From positions 1-17,745 of the forward strand of contig JAFGOZ010000308.1 in assembly GCA_016926235.1 (NCBI GenBank): a stretch of DNA of 17,745 nucleotides. The letters are read 5' to 3'. The DNA comes from Bacteroidales bacterium (GTDB lineage Bacteria > Bacteroidota > Bacteroidia > Bacteroidales > UBA10428). Positions 1-8,600 of this stretch are shown here, in pieces. Within the stretch, counting starts at the first letter, position 1; the number at the start of each line of letters is the position of its first letter. The notes beneath the pieces are model-generated. The model saw only the letters and a list, made by a program, of their open reading frames with translations, did no database searches and was not told the origin of the DNA. The position numbers and the translations under genes were made by a program.

Positions 1-127
1 ACCTTTGTCTTTGTTTAAGATAAGGCTGGCAAACTCGAAATTTGAACCTCCTTATCGAATTGGGGACAACCTAACGTTCAGCCCTTCACTGGCTCTATGA
101 AACTTCCATCATTCTTTGATGGCTCGT

Positions 128-399
128 TTAACCAGCTACTATGGTCTCTGCTGATTTCTCCCATTCCATCTCGTTGTTAAGGAGATCTCCCCCGTTCAAC
201 TCTTCCATTACCTGTTCATATGTAGCAAGCAGGGTGCTTTGGTCACCGAGTTTGGCGCAGGTTCTTTCAAGGGATCAATAAAGGGCATCTTTGCACCAAT
301 GAACCGACATTTCTGGTAAGCTTCCAAAAGAAGGTAATCATCAGCGTACTTTGCCACCAGGTAACCAAGCAGATTAATTCTTCCGGTAGATACCTCCAT
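128..399 (-). pseudogene. Frameshifted, unrecognised gene remnant
   Basis: Two adjoining minus-strand reading frames both look protein-coding. The first runs down from 399 (residues such as INLLGYLVAKYADDYLLLEAYQ) and loses protein character after about 265. From there a second frame continues with CAKLGDQSTLLATYEQVMEE and ends at the stop at 128-130. The simplest reading is one gene broken by a frameshift near 250-285. The first frame is also open above 399, to about 515, but that extension crosses a strong palindrome, so the true start is unknown. The family is not recognised. The position next to a phage antirepressor remnant on the same strand suggests prophage origin, which is inference. 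Confidence 0.4.
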
Positions 400-444
400 T
401 TCCAGCCAATAATTTAAAAAAGGCTGGTACAGCTGGATTCGTGG

Positions 445-474
445 AAAAAACTGGCGGCGGAATTTTCCGCCGCC
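445..474 (-). terminator. Strong hairpin, probable minus-strand terminator
   Basis: A perfect inverted repeat has ten-base arms GGCGGCGGAA (453-462) and TTCCGCCGCC (465-474), with only TT between them. Read on the minus strand the hairpin is followed directly by AGTTTTTT (445-452), the layout of an intrinsic terminator. It would serve the minus-strand antirepressor remnant that ends at 654. Its GC-rich stem stands out against the AT-rich surroundings. Confidence 0.55.
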
Positions 475-653
475 AAAATATTGCGTATTGAATCGCCCGG
501 TAAGAGCTTTTTATTCATACTATTAATTGATTTCAATTGTATTCGTGAGCTCGCTATCGCTCAGTTCCTTCCTCCGATTCCTGCCTGATCTACTATTTTG
601 GTTAAGAAAATAGGACGTTGGTATGTTATGTTACCTTATCCAACCTCGCAGCG

Positions 654-1205
654 TCATATCAGGTTCCTGTTCAGTTTATGCTGAGCTTGTCGAAGTATCA
701 GTGTGTGAGTCCTGGTTTTGGTGTAGCCAAGGCCCTGGTATTTTGAGTATAATACCCAGTGCTTATCCTGGTAGAATATGATCTTCTTTTTGTTTAAAAA
801 CTGGTTGAGTGCGTTGGCACTCATGCCTAATTCTTTGGCAATTGTGGTTGTGGTGTGAGTATTTTCAGCCTGCAATACTTCATCGTAGTATTCAACCTTT
901 GGGGCCGTTTCAATGAGTACCTGGGTCTGCAGCTGGTTGGTTGCCTGAAGCGATTCAATGCACCGATTCATAATGTTCATAGCCCGGGTTATCAAATAAT
1001 ATGGATCCTTTCTTGATCCATTATTTGGTAATTCTCTGATTTCGAACGTTAACGCAAAATTGCGCTGATAAAAATCAGACTCCTTATCGTAGTTTTCAAT
1101 TACCCTGATTACATCAGCATGTCGTTTCCTAAACTTCTCAGCTAGGATTCGGTAATTGATAGGGTCTTGGGCAATTTTCCGAGTTGTACCAAAGTTTCTT
1201 TGTGT
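654..1205 (-). pseudogene. Rha/KilAC-type phage antirepressor remnant
   Basis: The open minus-strand frame has 183 codons but no ATG. The longest start-like codon available is a TTG at 995, inside the domain. The N-terminal part (ILAEKFRKRHADVIRVIEN ... QRNFAL ... PYYLITR) reads like the DNA-binding region of Rha-family phage regulators. The second part (TTTTIAKELGMSANALNQFL, then KYQGLGYTKTRTHT) reads like the KilAC/ANT antirepressor C-terminus. In Rha proteins a GF-LL-MG-TG block normally follows the LITR position. Here the frame passes straight to a linker, so about 25-30 residues appear to be missing. The C-terminus after YTKTRTHT is also wrong for the family and is encoded by a repeat-like sequence. 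I call it a decayed prophage gene. It was probably once a regulator of the lysogenic switch. Confidence 0.6.
671..697. repeat. Dispersed-repeat-like segment at the end of the KilAC remnant
   Basis: The stretch ending in TGCTGAGCTTGTCGAAG closely resembles the TTCGACAAGCTCAGCAT-type intergenic repeat that I know from many bacterial genomes. Here it encodes the abnormal last residues (LRQAQHKLN) of the antirepressor remnant, so it marks the point where that gene was cut and joined to intergenic DNA. Only one copy lies in this window. Confidence 0.4.
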
Positions 1206-1535
1206 TTATTTTTATTATGCTACAAATCAGATTACTTAACTCTGTCGATGAGATTTCTATCATCGTATCAGAACCAGATTTTATTCATAACTAAAATTTG
1301 TTCATTTATGGTATTCATGATGGCTTCGCCGTTGCAGTCTGGCCTCCTTTATTGCTTGGATCACAACAAACCACCTTGCCACTTGCTAATGGTTACTCCC
1401 TTTGGTCGCGAAGGCTTCGCCGTTCGGGATCGATCCCGCGCATTAGGGTCTTACACCCTCTGGAAAAAAATCACACTCGTTGTTGCCCGAACTATAAGAA
1501 AAATTTGTATTTTTCTGATTTAATCAGAATTTAAC
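1206..1535. other. Gene-free stretch with small repeats and hairpins
   Basis: No convincing gene is visible. Open frames here are short, start without context and do not look like proteins. It contains two copies of GGCTTCGCCGTT (1322-1333 and 1413-1424), a perfect 14-base palindrome CGGGATCGATCCCG (1425-1438), and two overlapping AT-rich hairpins. The hairpin arms are AGAAAAAT/ATTTTTCT (1497-1504/1509-1516) and TTCTGAT/ATCAGAA (1513-1519/1523-1529). The hairpins share bases and could not form together. The stretch may be the junction between element remnants. Confidence 0.4.
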
Positions 1536-1539
1536 ATGA

Positions 1540-1722
1540 AGAGTAATACTTCTTATAATTGTTTTCTCTTCACCTTTTGAACTTACAAGATATCCAGACG
1601 CAACAAATGGGAAAATGCCTCATGAGACTTTTGATATTTCAAATCCACTAATCGAAAGATTAAAAGATCTTATCCAACATATAGAAAAGGTTACTATTGG
1701 AAATAGAGATATTGGCCTATAA
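1540..1722 (+). pseudogene. C-terminal fragment of a HEPN-like protein
   Basis: An open stretch of 60 codons plus stop has no start codon in its first part and a stop just before it. It contains FELTRYPDATNGKMPHE followed by an amphipathic helix (NPLIERLKDLIQHIEKV). The RYPDA segment followed by a final helix is typical of the end of HEPN-domain proteins, often RNases or partners in toxin-antitoxin pairs. Only the tail is present, and the catalytic R-x4-6-H region would have to lie upstream, where nothing coding is seen. I read it as the remnant of a HEPN gene cut off at its 5' side. The assignment rests on a short motif. Confidence 0.4.
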
Positions 1723-1872
1723 TAACTGAAACTAACCTGTAATACACAAGTACCGTGTGGTATGGCTTCTCATATTAGTTCTTTTGCCTGAGTTTCGGAT
1801 AATGAAACAAAAAAGCAATTATAAATAGGCAATTAACAATAGCGCTATCGTTAGCATTAAACAAAACGTGAA
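1723..1872 (+). promoter_or_regulatory. Leader of the 530-residue nuclease gene with 20-base palindrome
   Basis: The leader holds an almost perfect 20-base palindrome, TAACAATAGCGCTATCGTTA (1834-1853), with one G-T wobble pair if folded as RNA. It ends 19 bases before the ATG at 1873. Its location fits an operator for a repressor or an RNA hairpin that limits translation of the downstream gene. No clear TAnnTTTG box and no Shine-Dalgarno sequence were found. Confidence 0.35.
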
Positions 1873-3465
1873 ATGTTTGTTCCTGATCCAGTATTACGGT
1901 TAGAAATCAGCAAAGAGGCTGAAAAGAAACTTAGAAAGGAGTTTTCTGAAGGAACATATTTTGAAACTGATCAAATAGTTGAAATTCTAAACTTTCTACA
2001 TAATTATCACTATAATGAAACTTGTGAAATAATTCATGGTATAGATTCAAGGGAAGTTATATCATTCCTACTCTTTCAATTTGAATTGGTTGAAAAGGAC
2101 AATGTGTATAAGGAGAAATCAGAACAAGAATATGTGTTTTTTAAAGAGACAATCTTTTACCTCTTAGATTTAATAGTAGAAAAGAAATCCACTGAATCAT
2201 CAAATATTGTTTATTTCGATAAATATGAACTTTTCCACCGTTTATGGATACACGCAAAAAATGCAATTGAATATTCAAATGTTAGCAACTTATCTCATTG
2301 GATTTGTAAAGGAAATACTGCGTTAACTATCTATCCTGTTGGGGCCAAATATTTCATTGAACATGAAATATTAAATAGCTTCACGGAAAACTTCCAAAGT
2401 TTCGGTTCTGATAAGAAAAGGAATATTACATTAAGAGATAAATATATTAATGGCAGCGACTTACAGAATGAAATATATGAAATATTAAGTTCTGATGACA
2501 ATTTAGGTTTCAAGTCAGAATTTGGTTTATCATATGTTGAATTTGAATATATCATATTGGATATGATAATGAACTGCAAGAAGATCAATGGCCCTAATGA
2601 CATACCATGTATTTCAGATTCACATATTTACTCTCTTGCAAAAGGTCTAAATATTTCAAAAGAAAATATAGAACGATTACTAAATGGAGTTACGCTGGAT
2701 ATAAGTCAATTTGATCATAGAAAACGTGAAGTCTGGGATTTTACACAACAAGAGAGATCTCGAAAACGACCATTAGTACAAATAAATTTTGATGGCAAAG
2801 ATTTGCGTTTATTTGCTCCTTCATTATTGCGTGAGAGAATCTTGATGCTGGGAGAGGATATTTTATTGAGCCCTCAACTTAGATTGCCCAAAGAATGGAA
2901 AGTTGGCATAATAAATAAAAAGTTATCTCAGTGTAATACAAAGATTGGTAAATGGTTTGAGAACAAAACTATTAATCTATTGCGGTTAATAAAAATAATT
3001 GGATTTAAACCAAGTATTAGAATCAAATTATCCAATTTTGAAGTAATTAATATTAAACCCGATATAGGCCCACCGGATTTTATTGGGTACTCATTTAATG
3101 ATAATTCATTAGTAATTATTGAATGCAAATTATTGGATTGCGTTTTCGAATCAAAGGGTATTTACGGAGAATTATCGAAATTTCTTTGCAAGAATGACAG
3201 CAAGAAGTGCTATGTGCAAAAATTCAAGGAAAAAATTGCATGGATAAGTGAAAATCTAAATTCCATTAAAAAAGCCATCAGTTACAATTGTAAAATTGTG
3301 GTTCCTGAAAATTGCAATTCGATAATGTATTGTTTCGTAACTTACTATCCAACTATGTTGCGTTATTTCTATTCAGAAATTCCATGTCCAACATTATTTG
3401 AATTGTTAGATTCCTATAATATAAATCAAAAATGGCCATTTGAATTTGGAAAGATTCAATTCTAA
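1873..3465 (+). CDS. Large protein with C-terminal PD-(D/E)XK nuclease signature
   Basis: The 530-residue protein has no signal peptide or membrane segment. Residues 397-421 read DIGPPDFIGYS...SLVIIECKLL. This gives the sequence D402, a hydrophobic strand, then E417-x-K419, which is the PD-(D/E)XK metal-binding signature of restriction-endonuclease-fold nucleases. A QKF motif with Q449 follows at the usual distance on a predicted helix. The first ~300 residues are mostly helical and not recognised; they could be a sensor or a DNA/RNA-binding part. The C-terminal ~110 residues complete the nuclease fold. The gene is AT-rich, has no same-strand partner, and faces a convergent membrane-protein gene. 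Defence or mobile-element restriction is a reasonable inference from domain and context. A repair or housekeeping role is less likely, and the exact family is unknown to me. The ATG at 1873 is the first in frame. Confidence 0.8.
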   Translation: MFVPDPVLRLEISKEAEKKLRKEFSEGTYFETDQIVEILNFLHNYHYNETCEIIHGIDSREVISFLLFQFELVEKDNVYKEKSEQEYVFFKETIFYLLDLIVEKKSTESSNIVYFDKYELFHRLWIHAKNAIEYSNVSNLSHWICKGNTALTIYPVGAKYFIEHEILNSFTENFQSFGSDKKRNITLRDKYINGSDLQNEIYEILSSDDNLGFKSEFGLSYVEFEYIILDMIMNCKKINGPNDIPCISDSHIYSLAKGLNISKENIERLLNGVTLDISQFDHRKREVWDFTQQERSRKRPLVQINFDGKDLRLFAPSLLRERILMLGEDILLSPQLRLPKEWKVGIINKKLSQCNTKIGKWFENKTINLLRLIKIIGFKPSIRIKLSNFEVINIKPDIGPPDFIGYSFNDNSLVIIECKLLDCVFESKGIYGELSKFLCKNDSKKCYVQKFKEKIAWISENLNSIKKAISYNCKIVVPENCNSIMYCFVTYYPTMLRYFYSEIPCPTLFELLDSYNINQKWPFEFGKIQF

Positions 3466-3600
3466 TATATTATGCACCGAAGTGTAAGTAATTGATCCAA
3501 GGAATATTTTCATCTGAGACTTAGCTAAAGCTCCTATGACTATTTTCGATTCCAATGGCCAATTTTATAAGCTTATATGATAAAAGATCATTTACTTATC

Positions 3601-3640
3601 CTTAAGAAATCTTTTACTTAGTAAAAGGACATTTAAGAAA
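3601..3640. terminator. Hairpin between convergent genes
   Basis: A perfect seven-base stem CTTTTAC/GTAAAAG (3611-3617/3621-3627) with a TTA loop can be lengthened by an outer CTTAA/TTAAG pairing across small bulges. It lies between the ends of two convergent genes (stops near 3465 and 3677), where a bidirectional terminator is expected. No long T-run follows, so efficiency is doubtful. Confidence 0.35.
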
Positions 3641-3676
3641 TATGTAATATTTTGGCGGCCGATAATTTGCTTAAAA

Positions 3677-4450
3677 TTATTGCACTTCCTTATTTTCAAT
3701 GTTTCTCAAAATATTAGGAAGAAATGTCTCACTGAAACCCGCTATTACAGCAAATATATAGTATACAAACATATTATCCTCTGAATTATATTGAGATAAG
3801 AATACACCAGATTTTATCAAAACATAAATGATAATAGCACACATTGATGCAATCAATATTCTAGATATTCCATAAACTGAGTGCGACCAGTTATAAAAAG
3901 ATGTGTCAAGCGATAATTTCTTTAAAGAAAATGAAACCGAAATAAATCCTCCCATACTTCCAAAGAGCATTATTTTTAAGTATGGATTAAAATAATCGTT
4001 CATTATAAACTTATCTTGTATGATAGATAGTATTAAAATAATAATGACGACACCAAAACAACTTAACAAGAACAACAATCTAGCAACATTACTTTTGAAC
4101 CGGTGAACATCCTTTATTATTCTCTCAACTGTAATATTTGCAGATTCTATGTTCCCTAATAGACAATCTTTATAAAAATGTGCAATTTGATAATTATATC
4201 TCTTATGTTCATTTTTACTGCAAATACAACTTTTTAATAAAGAAATTTTATGAGATAATAAGTCAATATTCTTTCTGTAAACTTGATTCGAATCATCATA
4301 ATAGAATGTTACACATTGGTCACCTTTCGTTCTGTAAATAAGAAAATCTTCGTGAGCTGAAAATATTTGTACTATCTTATCCCCTGCAAAGATCTGACCT
4401 TCTGAATACTGATGGTATGGCTTTTGTGGTTTTTCAGTCTTTGGATCCAT
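3677..4450 (-). CDS. Four-helix membrane protein with cytosolic-type N-terminal region
   Basis: The 257-residue protein has a soluble N-terminal half (about 1-122) and four hydrophobic segments near 124-144, 158-175, 196-217 and 227-244. Two features look conserved: GSMGGFIS (164-171) at the second helix, and AGFSETFLPNIL (237-248) at the end of the fourth, a pattern I have seen in uncharacterised bacterial membrane proteins with a glycine-rich second helix and an AGFSExxxP ending. Residues 84-113 (YNYQIAHFYKDCLLGN...) form a helical pair just before the membrane part. No enzyme motif is visible. It is convergent with the nuclease gene at 1873-3465 and lies downstream of the 175-residue gene on the same strand, with 400 bases between them, so it is probably expressed separately. 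In a defence-type neighbourhood it could be a membrane effector or anchor, which is inference. The start is the ATG at 4448-4450. Confidence 0.75.
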   Translation of the reverse strand: MDPKTEKPQKPYHQYSEGQIFAGDKIVQIFSAHEDFLIYRTKGDQCVTFYYDDSNQVYRKNIDLLSHKISLLKSCICSKNEHKRYNYQIAHFYKDCLLGNIESANITVERIIKDVHRFKSNVARLLFLLSCFGVVIIILILSIIQDKFIMNDYFNPYLKIMLFGSMGGFISVSFSLKKLSLDTSFYNWSHSVYGISRILIASMCAIIIYVLIKSGVFLSQYNSEDNMFVYYIFAVIAGFSETFLPNILRNIENKEVQ

Positions 4451-4851
4451 GGATTGTCTATTTTGGCGCTTCTAATTATTGACAGCGTCAGTTATTATGT
4501 ACTTTTGTTTCTTTAAGACTTATTTTTGTCTAATTGTTACGAATTAGCTCTAAGACTGACTTAATAAAACCCGCTATTAACAAAGGATTACATGTTCATG
4601 TCGGCTAAAATTGCGGTTTAGTTGCTTTATTGAAGCTGACAATCCTCTTTCACATAAATATTTTAGCTAGTTAAAGTATCTTTTGAATTCTACCTTCCCC
4701 AATTCTCCAAAAAAAAACGACAAGAATTCATTAAAGTTATTATGTTTTCAGCTGAAATGCAACACTTTTTGAGACATTTTTACTTTCAGCTATAGAAAAG
4801 CCCCGCTCATTTAAGTCGGAGCTTTCAATTCCACTGTCGCTGATATTAGAA
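4451..4851 (-). other. Intergenic stretch with possible decayed coding sequence
   Basis: No intact gene is seen. On the minus strand, two frames below the end of the 175-residue gene look weakly coding. One ends at 4740 (GFSIAESKNVSKSVAFQLKT). The other spans 4747-4577, is interrupted by a TAG at 4667-4669, and includes LKYLCERGLSASIKQLNRNF. They are in three different frames relative to each other and to the gene above. Either they are a decayed extension of that gene or chance; I cannot decide. A run of nine A occurs at 4709-4717. Confidence 0.25.
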
Positions 4852-5379
4852 TCAACTCTTTCGGATTTTCGGATCAATCTGTGCCTGTGACAGGTTATCC
4901 AGGTTTTCACTCTGGCTGAGTAAAACCTTCTGTAGGACCTCATAACCTGAGAGACATTTCTCAAGATCCGGATCATTCTCTCTGATGGGCTCTTCCGATG
5001 TGAGAGACCTGTGAACAAGAAACGTTAATTCCGTTGCAAAAGTATTGCTCTGGTAAATGTATTTCAGCATGGAATTGCGGGGAGAATACTTGATAAGATC
5101 CCAAGGGTTATAGACAAGCATATTGAGAACCTCATCATGGCCACCGGGAGCAGACATGTCATGAGTTTTAGAATACTCCTTCAACTCATTGAATATATAG
5201 TTCTGAATGATGTAACTGTAGAGATTGTTCTTGTTATTCTTTTCAATAACGAACTGCCGCTGAACTTCAGCGATAAGATCACCGAATGAATACGGCTTTA
5301 GTAAATTCTCCAAGGAGGATTCCCTGGCTTCCGGATTCTGAACACGCTTGGTGTTCTTTAATTGTCTTTGGGTTCGCAT
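4852..5379 (-). CDS. Hypothetical protein, 175 residues
   Basis: This is a soluble, mainly helical protein, basic at the N-terminus (MRTQRQLKNTKRVQN) and polar throughout. It has no signal peptide, no membrane segment and no catalytic motif that I recognise. The central part (FGDLIAEVQRQFVIEKNN, LYSYIIQNYIFNELKEYSK) reads as packed helices, and the basic start would suit nucleic-acid contact. It is divergent from the 1261-residue nuclease gene, with 309 bases between the two starts, so they share a control region. A small divergent gene beside a large defence protein is often a regulator or inhibitor, but nothing in the sequence proves that. One of three copies of an 11-base motif covers its start codon, which would fit autoregulation. 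Reading frames beyond its stop look partly coding, so its 3' end may be truncated. Upstream of the ATG there is no Shine-Dalgarno sequence. Confidence 0.55.
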   Translation of the reverse strand: MRTQRQLKNTKRVQNPEARESSLENLLKPYSFGDLIAEVQRQFVIEKNNKNNLYSYIIQNYIFNELKEYSKTHDMSAPGGHDEVLNMLVYNPWDLIKYSPRNSMLKYIYQSNTFATELTFLVHRSLTSEEPIRENDPDLEKCLSGYEVLQKVLLSQSENLDNLSQAQIDPKIRKS

Positions 5380-5549
5380 AGTTGTGAGAATTTTGAGATT
5401 GATAAAAGAAGGGAAGATCGCTGCGAACCCAATCTATGCAAGGCATAGAATAGACTCCGGTACTTTCAACCGTACGCCTTCCCCCATATTTTAGCTTTCT
5501 TTTTGAATTTGAATTGAGTTGCCTCATAAAAAATAGAATTGGGTTCGCA
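5368..5549. promoter_or_regulatory. Three copies of TTGGGTTCGCA between divergent genes
   Basis: The exact 11-mer TTGGGTTCGCA occurs at 5368-5378 (+), 5422-5432 (as TGCGAACCCAA, i.e. inverted) and 5539-5549 (+). Three exact copies of an 11-mer in 182 bases are very unlikely by chance in AT-rich DNA. The first copy overlaps the start codon of the 175-residue gene, and all lie upstream of the 1261-residue gene. They fit operator half-sites for a shared regulator, although a local duplication is an alternative. Confidence 0.4.
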
Positions 5550-5603
5550 ATACAAATACACGTATATTTCCTTCTCAATGTTCTGATTTTGATGAATATT
5601 TGA

Positions 5604-5611
5604 TACATTTG
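5604..5611 (+). promoter_or_regulatory. Bacteroidota-type -7 box TACATTTG
   Basis: TACATTTG matches the Bacteroidota TAnnTTTG -7 consensus and lies 77 bases before the ATG at 5689. The matching upstream TTTG element is not at the ideal distance: the nearest TTTTG ends only 12 bases upstream. The call is therefore tentative. Confidence 0.3.
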
Positions 5612-5688
5612 GAGGATGACAAAACAAAGTTAAATAGACCTTAGGTAAGGATATGGAGTTGTTGTATGCCATGTAAAAAATACAGAGA

Positions 5689-8600
5689 ATGCAAATTGAC
5701 AGAACTGAAATAGAAACTTGGGGTAAACGGCAAGAAGTTAAAGGTGATTTTCCTTTGTTAATTGCCAAACTTATTTTTGAAACCACTCCGAGAAACACAT
5801 TCTTTGAAATACCTACAGGTAGTGGAGTATTTCTAGAGAATTGGGATGGGTATGTCAAATGTGAATCATCAACCACCTTCGTGCCGGAAGGTGTTTCGAT
5901 GTGGGAGTATAAAACCAACGGAGCAAAAACACAAGCTGATTCAGATTATAGCAAAAGAACTCAGGATAGCAAAGGATTAGACAAATCGAAAGTTACATTC
6001 CTTTTCGTTACTACCAAAACATGGAAGGGTAAAAAGAAATGGATTGAGGAAAAACAAGGAGAGAATATTTGGAAAGAAGTGCGTGTATATGATGCTATTA
6101 ATCTTTCCAACTGGCTCAATACAACGGAAATTGCATTCAGGTGGTTCAATGGTCAATTAGACCGTAACTATAGTTGCCTAACAATCGAAGATTTCTGGGA
6201 AGTTTGGACAACTGGTCCAAAAGTTAATGGTAACCACATCCTACTACACCCAAGAGTTGTCACAACAGGCAGGAAATTAGAGTCTCAACGCCTTCTTGAA
6301 TTTTTAAATGGTGACCCAGATTTATTAGCTGTTAGGGGATCAACCAAAGATGAAGCAATTGCATTTATTATAGCTACTGCAATACTTACATCTGAACAGT
6401 TTTACTTAAAATTTTTGTCAAAAGGTGTAGTAATCGAACTGCTTCACGATTTCAGGTTGATAAAAAAAAGCAATTTCAATCTTAACCTTATTATAAAATT
6501 TGAGGACAGAAGTGAATTGCTTAGTGCTGTAAGTAGAAAACATCACGTACTTCTACCTCTTGGGCCTGATGACCCATTTAATTCACAGAATATTATATCG
6601 CTTCCCTTAATAGATAGGGATGGCCTAATTCAAGCATTAATTGATTCAGGTCTAACCGAAGAAGAGTCTCGTAAATATTCTAGGGAATCAGCTAGAGAAA
6701 TCACAATTCTAAAAAGGCTACTTGGATTTGAGTTAAGTAAATCAAAATGGGAGTTCTCTAATGAAATTAACCAATTGGTTCCGATATTGTTAATCGGCCG
6801 GTGGGATGAGAAGAAAGAAGGAGATCGAAAAGTGGTAGAGAAGCTTACAGGCGAAAGCTATAAAACATATTATGAAAAGCTCTATAAATGGTTAGAGGTA
6901 GAATCCCCTCCAATAATTAAAATCGGGAGTTCGTGGCGGCTTACTTCCCCACTAGACGCCTGGACAAATCTTTCGAATCATATTTCAACTAAAGATTTTG
7001 AAAATTTGAAAACCTGTTTTCTTGAGGTAATGCAAGAAATAAATCCGGCATTTGAATTAAAACCGGAAGAAAGACAAATGGCCTCTATCAGGGGCAAGGA
7101 GTCTTTATTTTCTTCATGGTGTCGCGAAGGATTAACACAATCGATGATTTTGATTGGTTTGCACGGTGACAAATTGAAGTTTCAACAGAGCTTTCATACA
7201 CAAGAATGGGTGGATAATATTATCAAAGGGCTTTTGTTTGAAGCACCTGGTGATTTGTGGGCTTCGCGAGACTATGAAATGCCTTTAATTGCAGAAGCGT
7301 CCCCAAAAAGTTTTTTTGAGTCGGCTTATCACTCTTTGTCCTTAGATGATAAGCCTATCATGAATATGTTCATAGAAGAGGACAGTTTTATTTCACCTAC
7401 TAGTCATCATACTGGTCTGCTCTGGGCACTAGAGGGGCTAGCATGGACCGAAGAATACGTTTATGATGCTTCTTTACTACTCACAAAATTAGCCACTTTA
7501 GACCCTGGAGGTAAATTATCCAATCGGCCGTTAAACAGCCTTAGGGAGATATACAAGCCTTGGCACTATCAAACACTTGCATCTTTTGAGGATCGAATGA
7601 AGATATTAGAGCAAATCATCAAAAGAGAATATGAAACCGGGTGGGCGTTGTTGATTAGTTTAATTCCAGATAATACCGGTGGAATAGCTTTCCCAACGTA
7701 TAAATTGAGATGGCGACTGTTTGAACGCAGTTTTAATAATCAATACCTATTTTCCGAAATTTTTGCCACTCATTCTCGTGTTCTGAATCTTCTTATAGAA
7801 TATTTCGATTTTTCCGAAAAGAAGTTGATTGACTTGTTGGAAAAATCTGAATCAAAACGGATTCAATCTAATGAACGGGAAAAAGTACTTTCGTTTATTG
7901 AAGCCAATCTTGATAAAATTAGGCTTATAGACAATTCCATCTGGCATAAACTTAGGAGCATTTTATCTCACCACCGCTCTTACCCGGATGCGCAATGGGC
8001 ACTACCGGAAGAACAACTAAAGCGATATGAAGTTATTTATGAAAAACTGGAACCGTCCGATTCGGTGGAGCGTGTGATATGGATGTTCAACGATCATTGG
8101 CCCGGATTTCCAGAAGGTTTTAAAATAAATGAATTATCCTACCGTGATGAAGAGAAATTGATATTGGAAAAAAGAGTTGAAGGGTTACAATCCATTTATC
8201 GGGAATTTGGATTTGAGAAGGTAAAGGAAATAGTAAGTATCGTTAAAGAAACGTGGATATATGGGGATACATTGGCTCATGTTATGGATGATGAAGATGA
8301 AATTCTTTCATTATGTGAATACCTGAAAGTAGAGGAAGCACCTGTTCAGAATTTTATTCAAGGATTTATTTTCAGAAAGTCAATTATCAATAGTACTGAT
8401 TGGGTATTTCATCTCTACGAAAGACTTGAAGCCGCTGAATATTCAGACGATCAGCTATCCAAAATATTTTGCCAAGTTGAACAAACTAAGAAAGTTTGGG
8501 ATTTTATTGATAATACACGTCAGGAAACTCAAAACAGTTATTGGAGAAGTATTTATCCTCGTTTCTGGAGAGTACCGGAAGATGATTTGATTTACGGCAT

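Noticed and set aside
1167..1534. Two overlapping plus-strand open frames
   Set aside because: Composition is unlike the real genes and they run through a palindrome and hairpins; no domain or start context is visible.
1834..1860. Possible integron attC site
   Set aside because: The symmetric segment is far shorter than an attC site, the GTTRRRY core is not matched, and no second copy follows the gene.
5279..5918. Minus-strand open frames across the divergent promoter region and the start of the giant nuclease gene
   Set aside because: They overlap the 175-residue gene or the nuclease start in another frame and have the composition of shadows.
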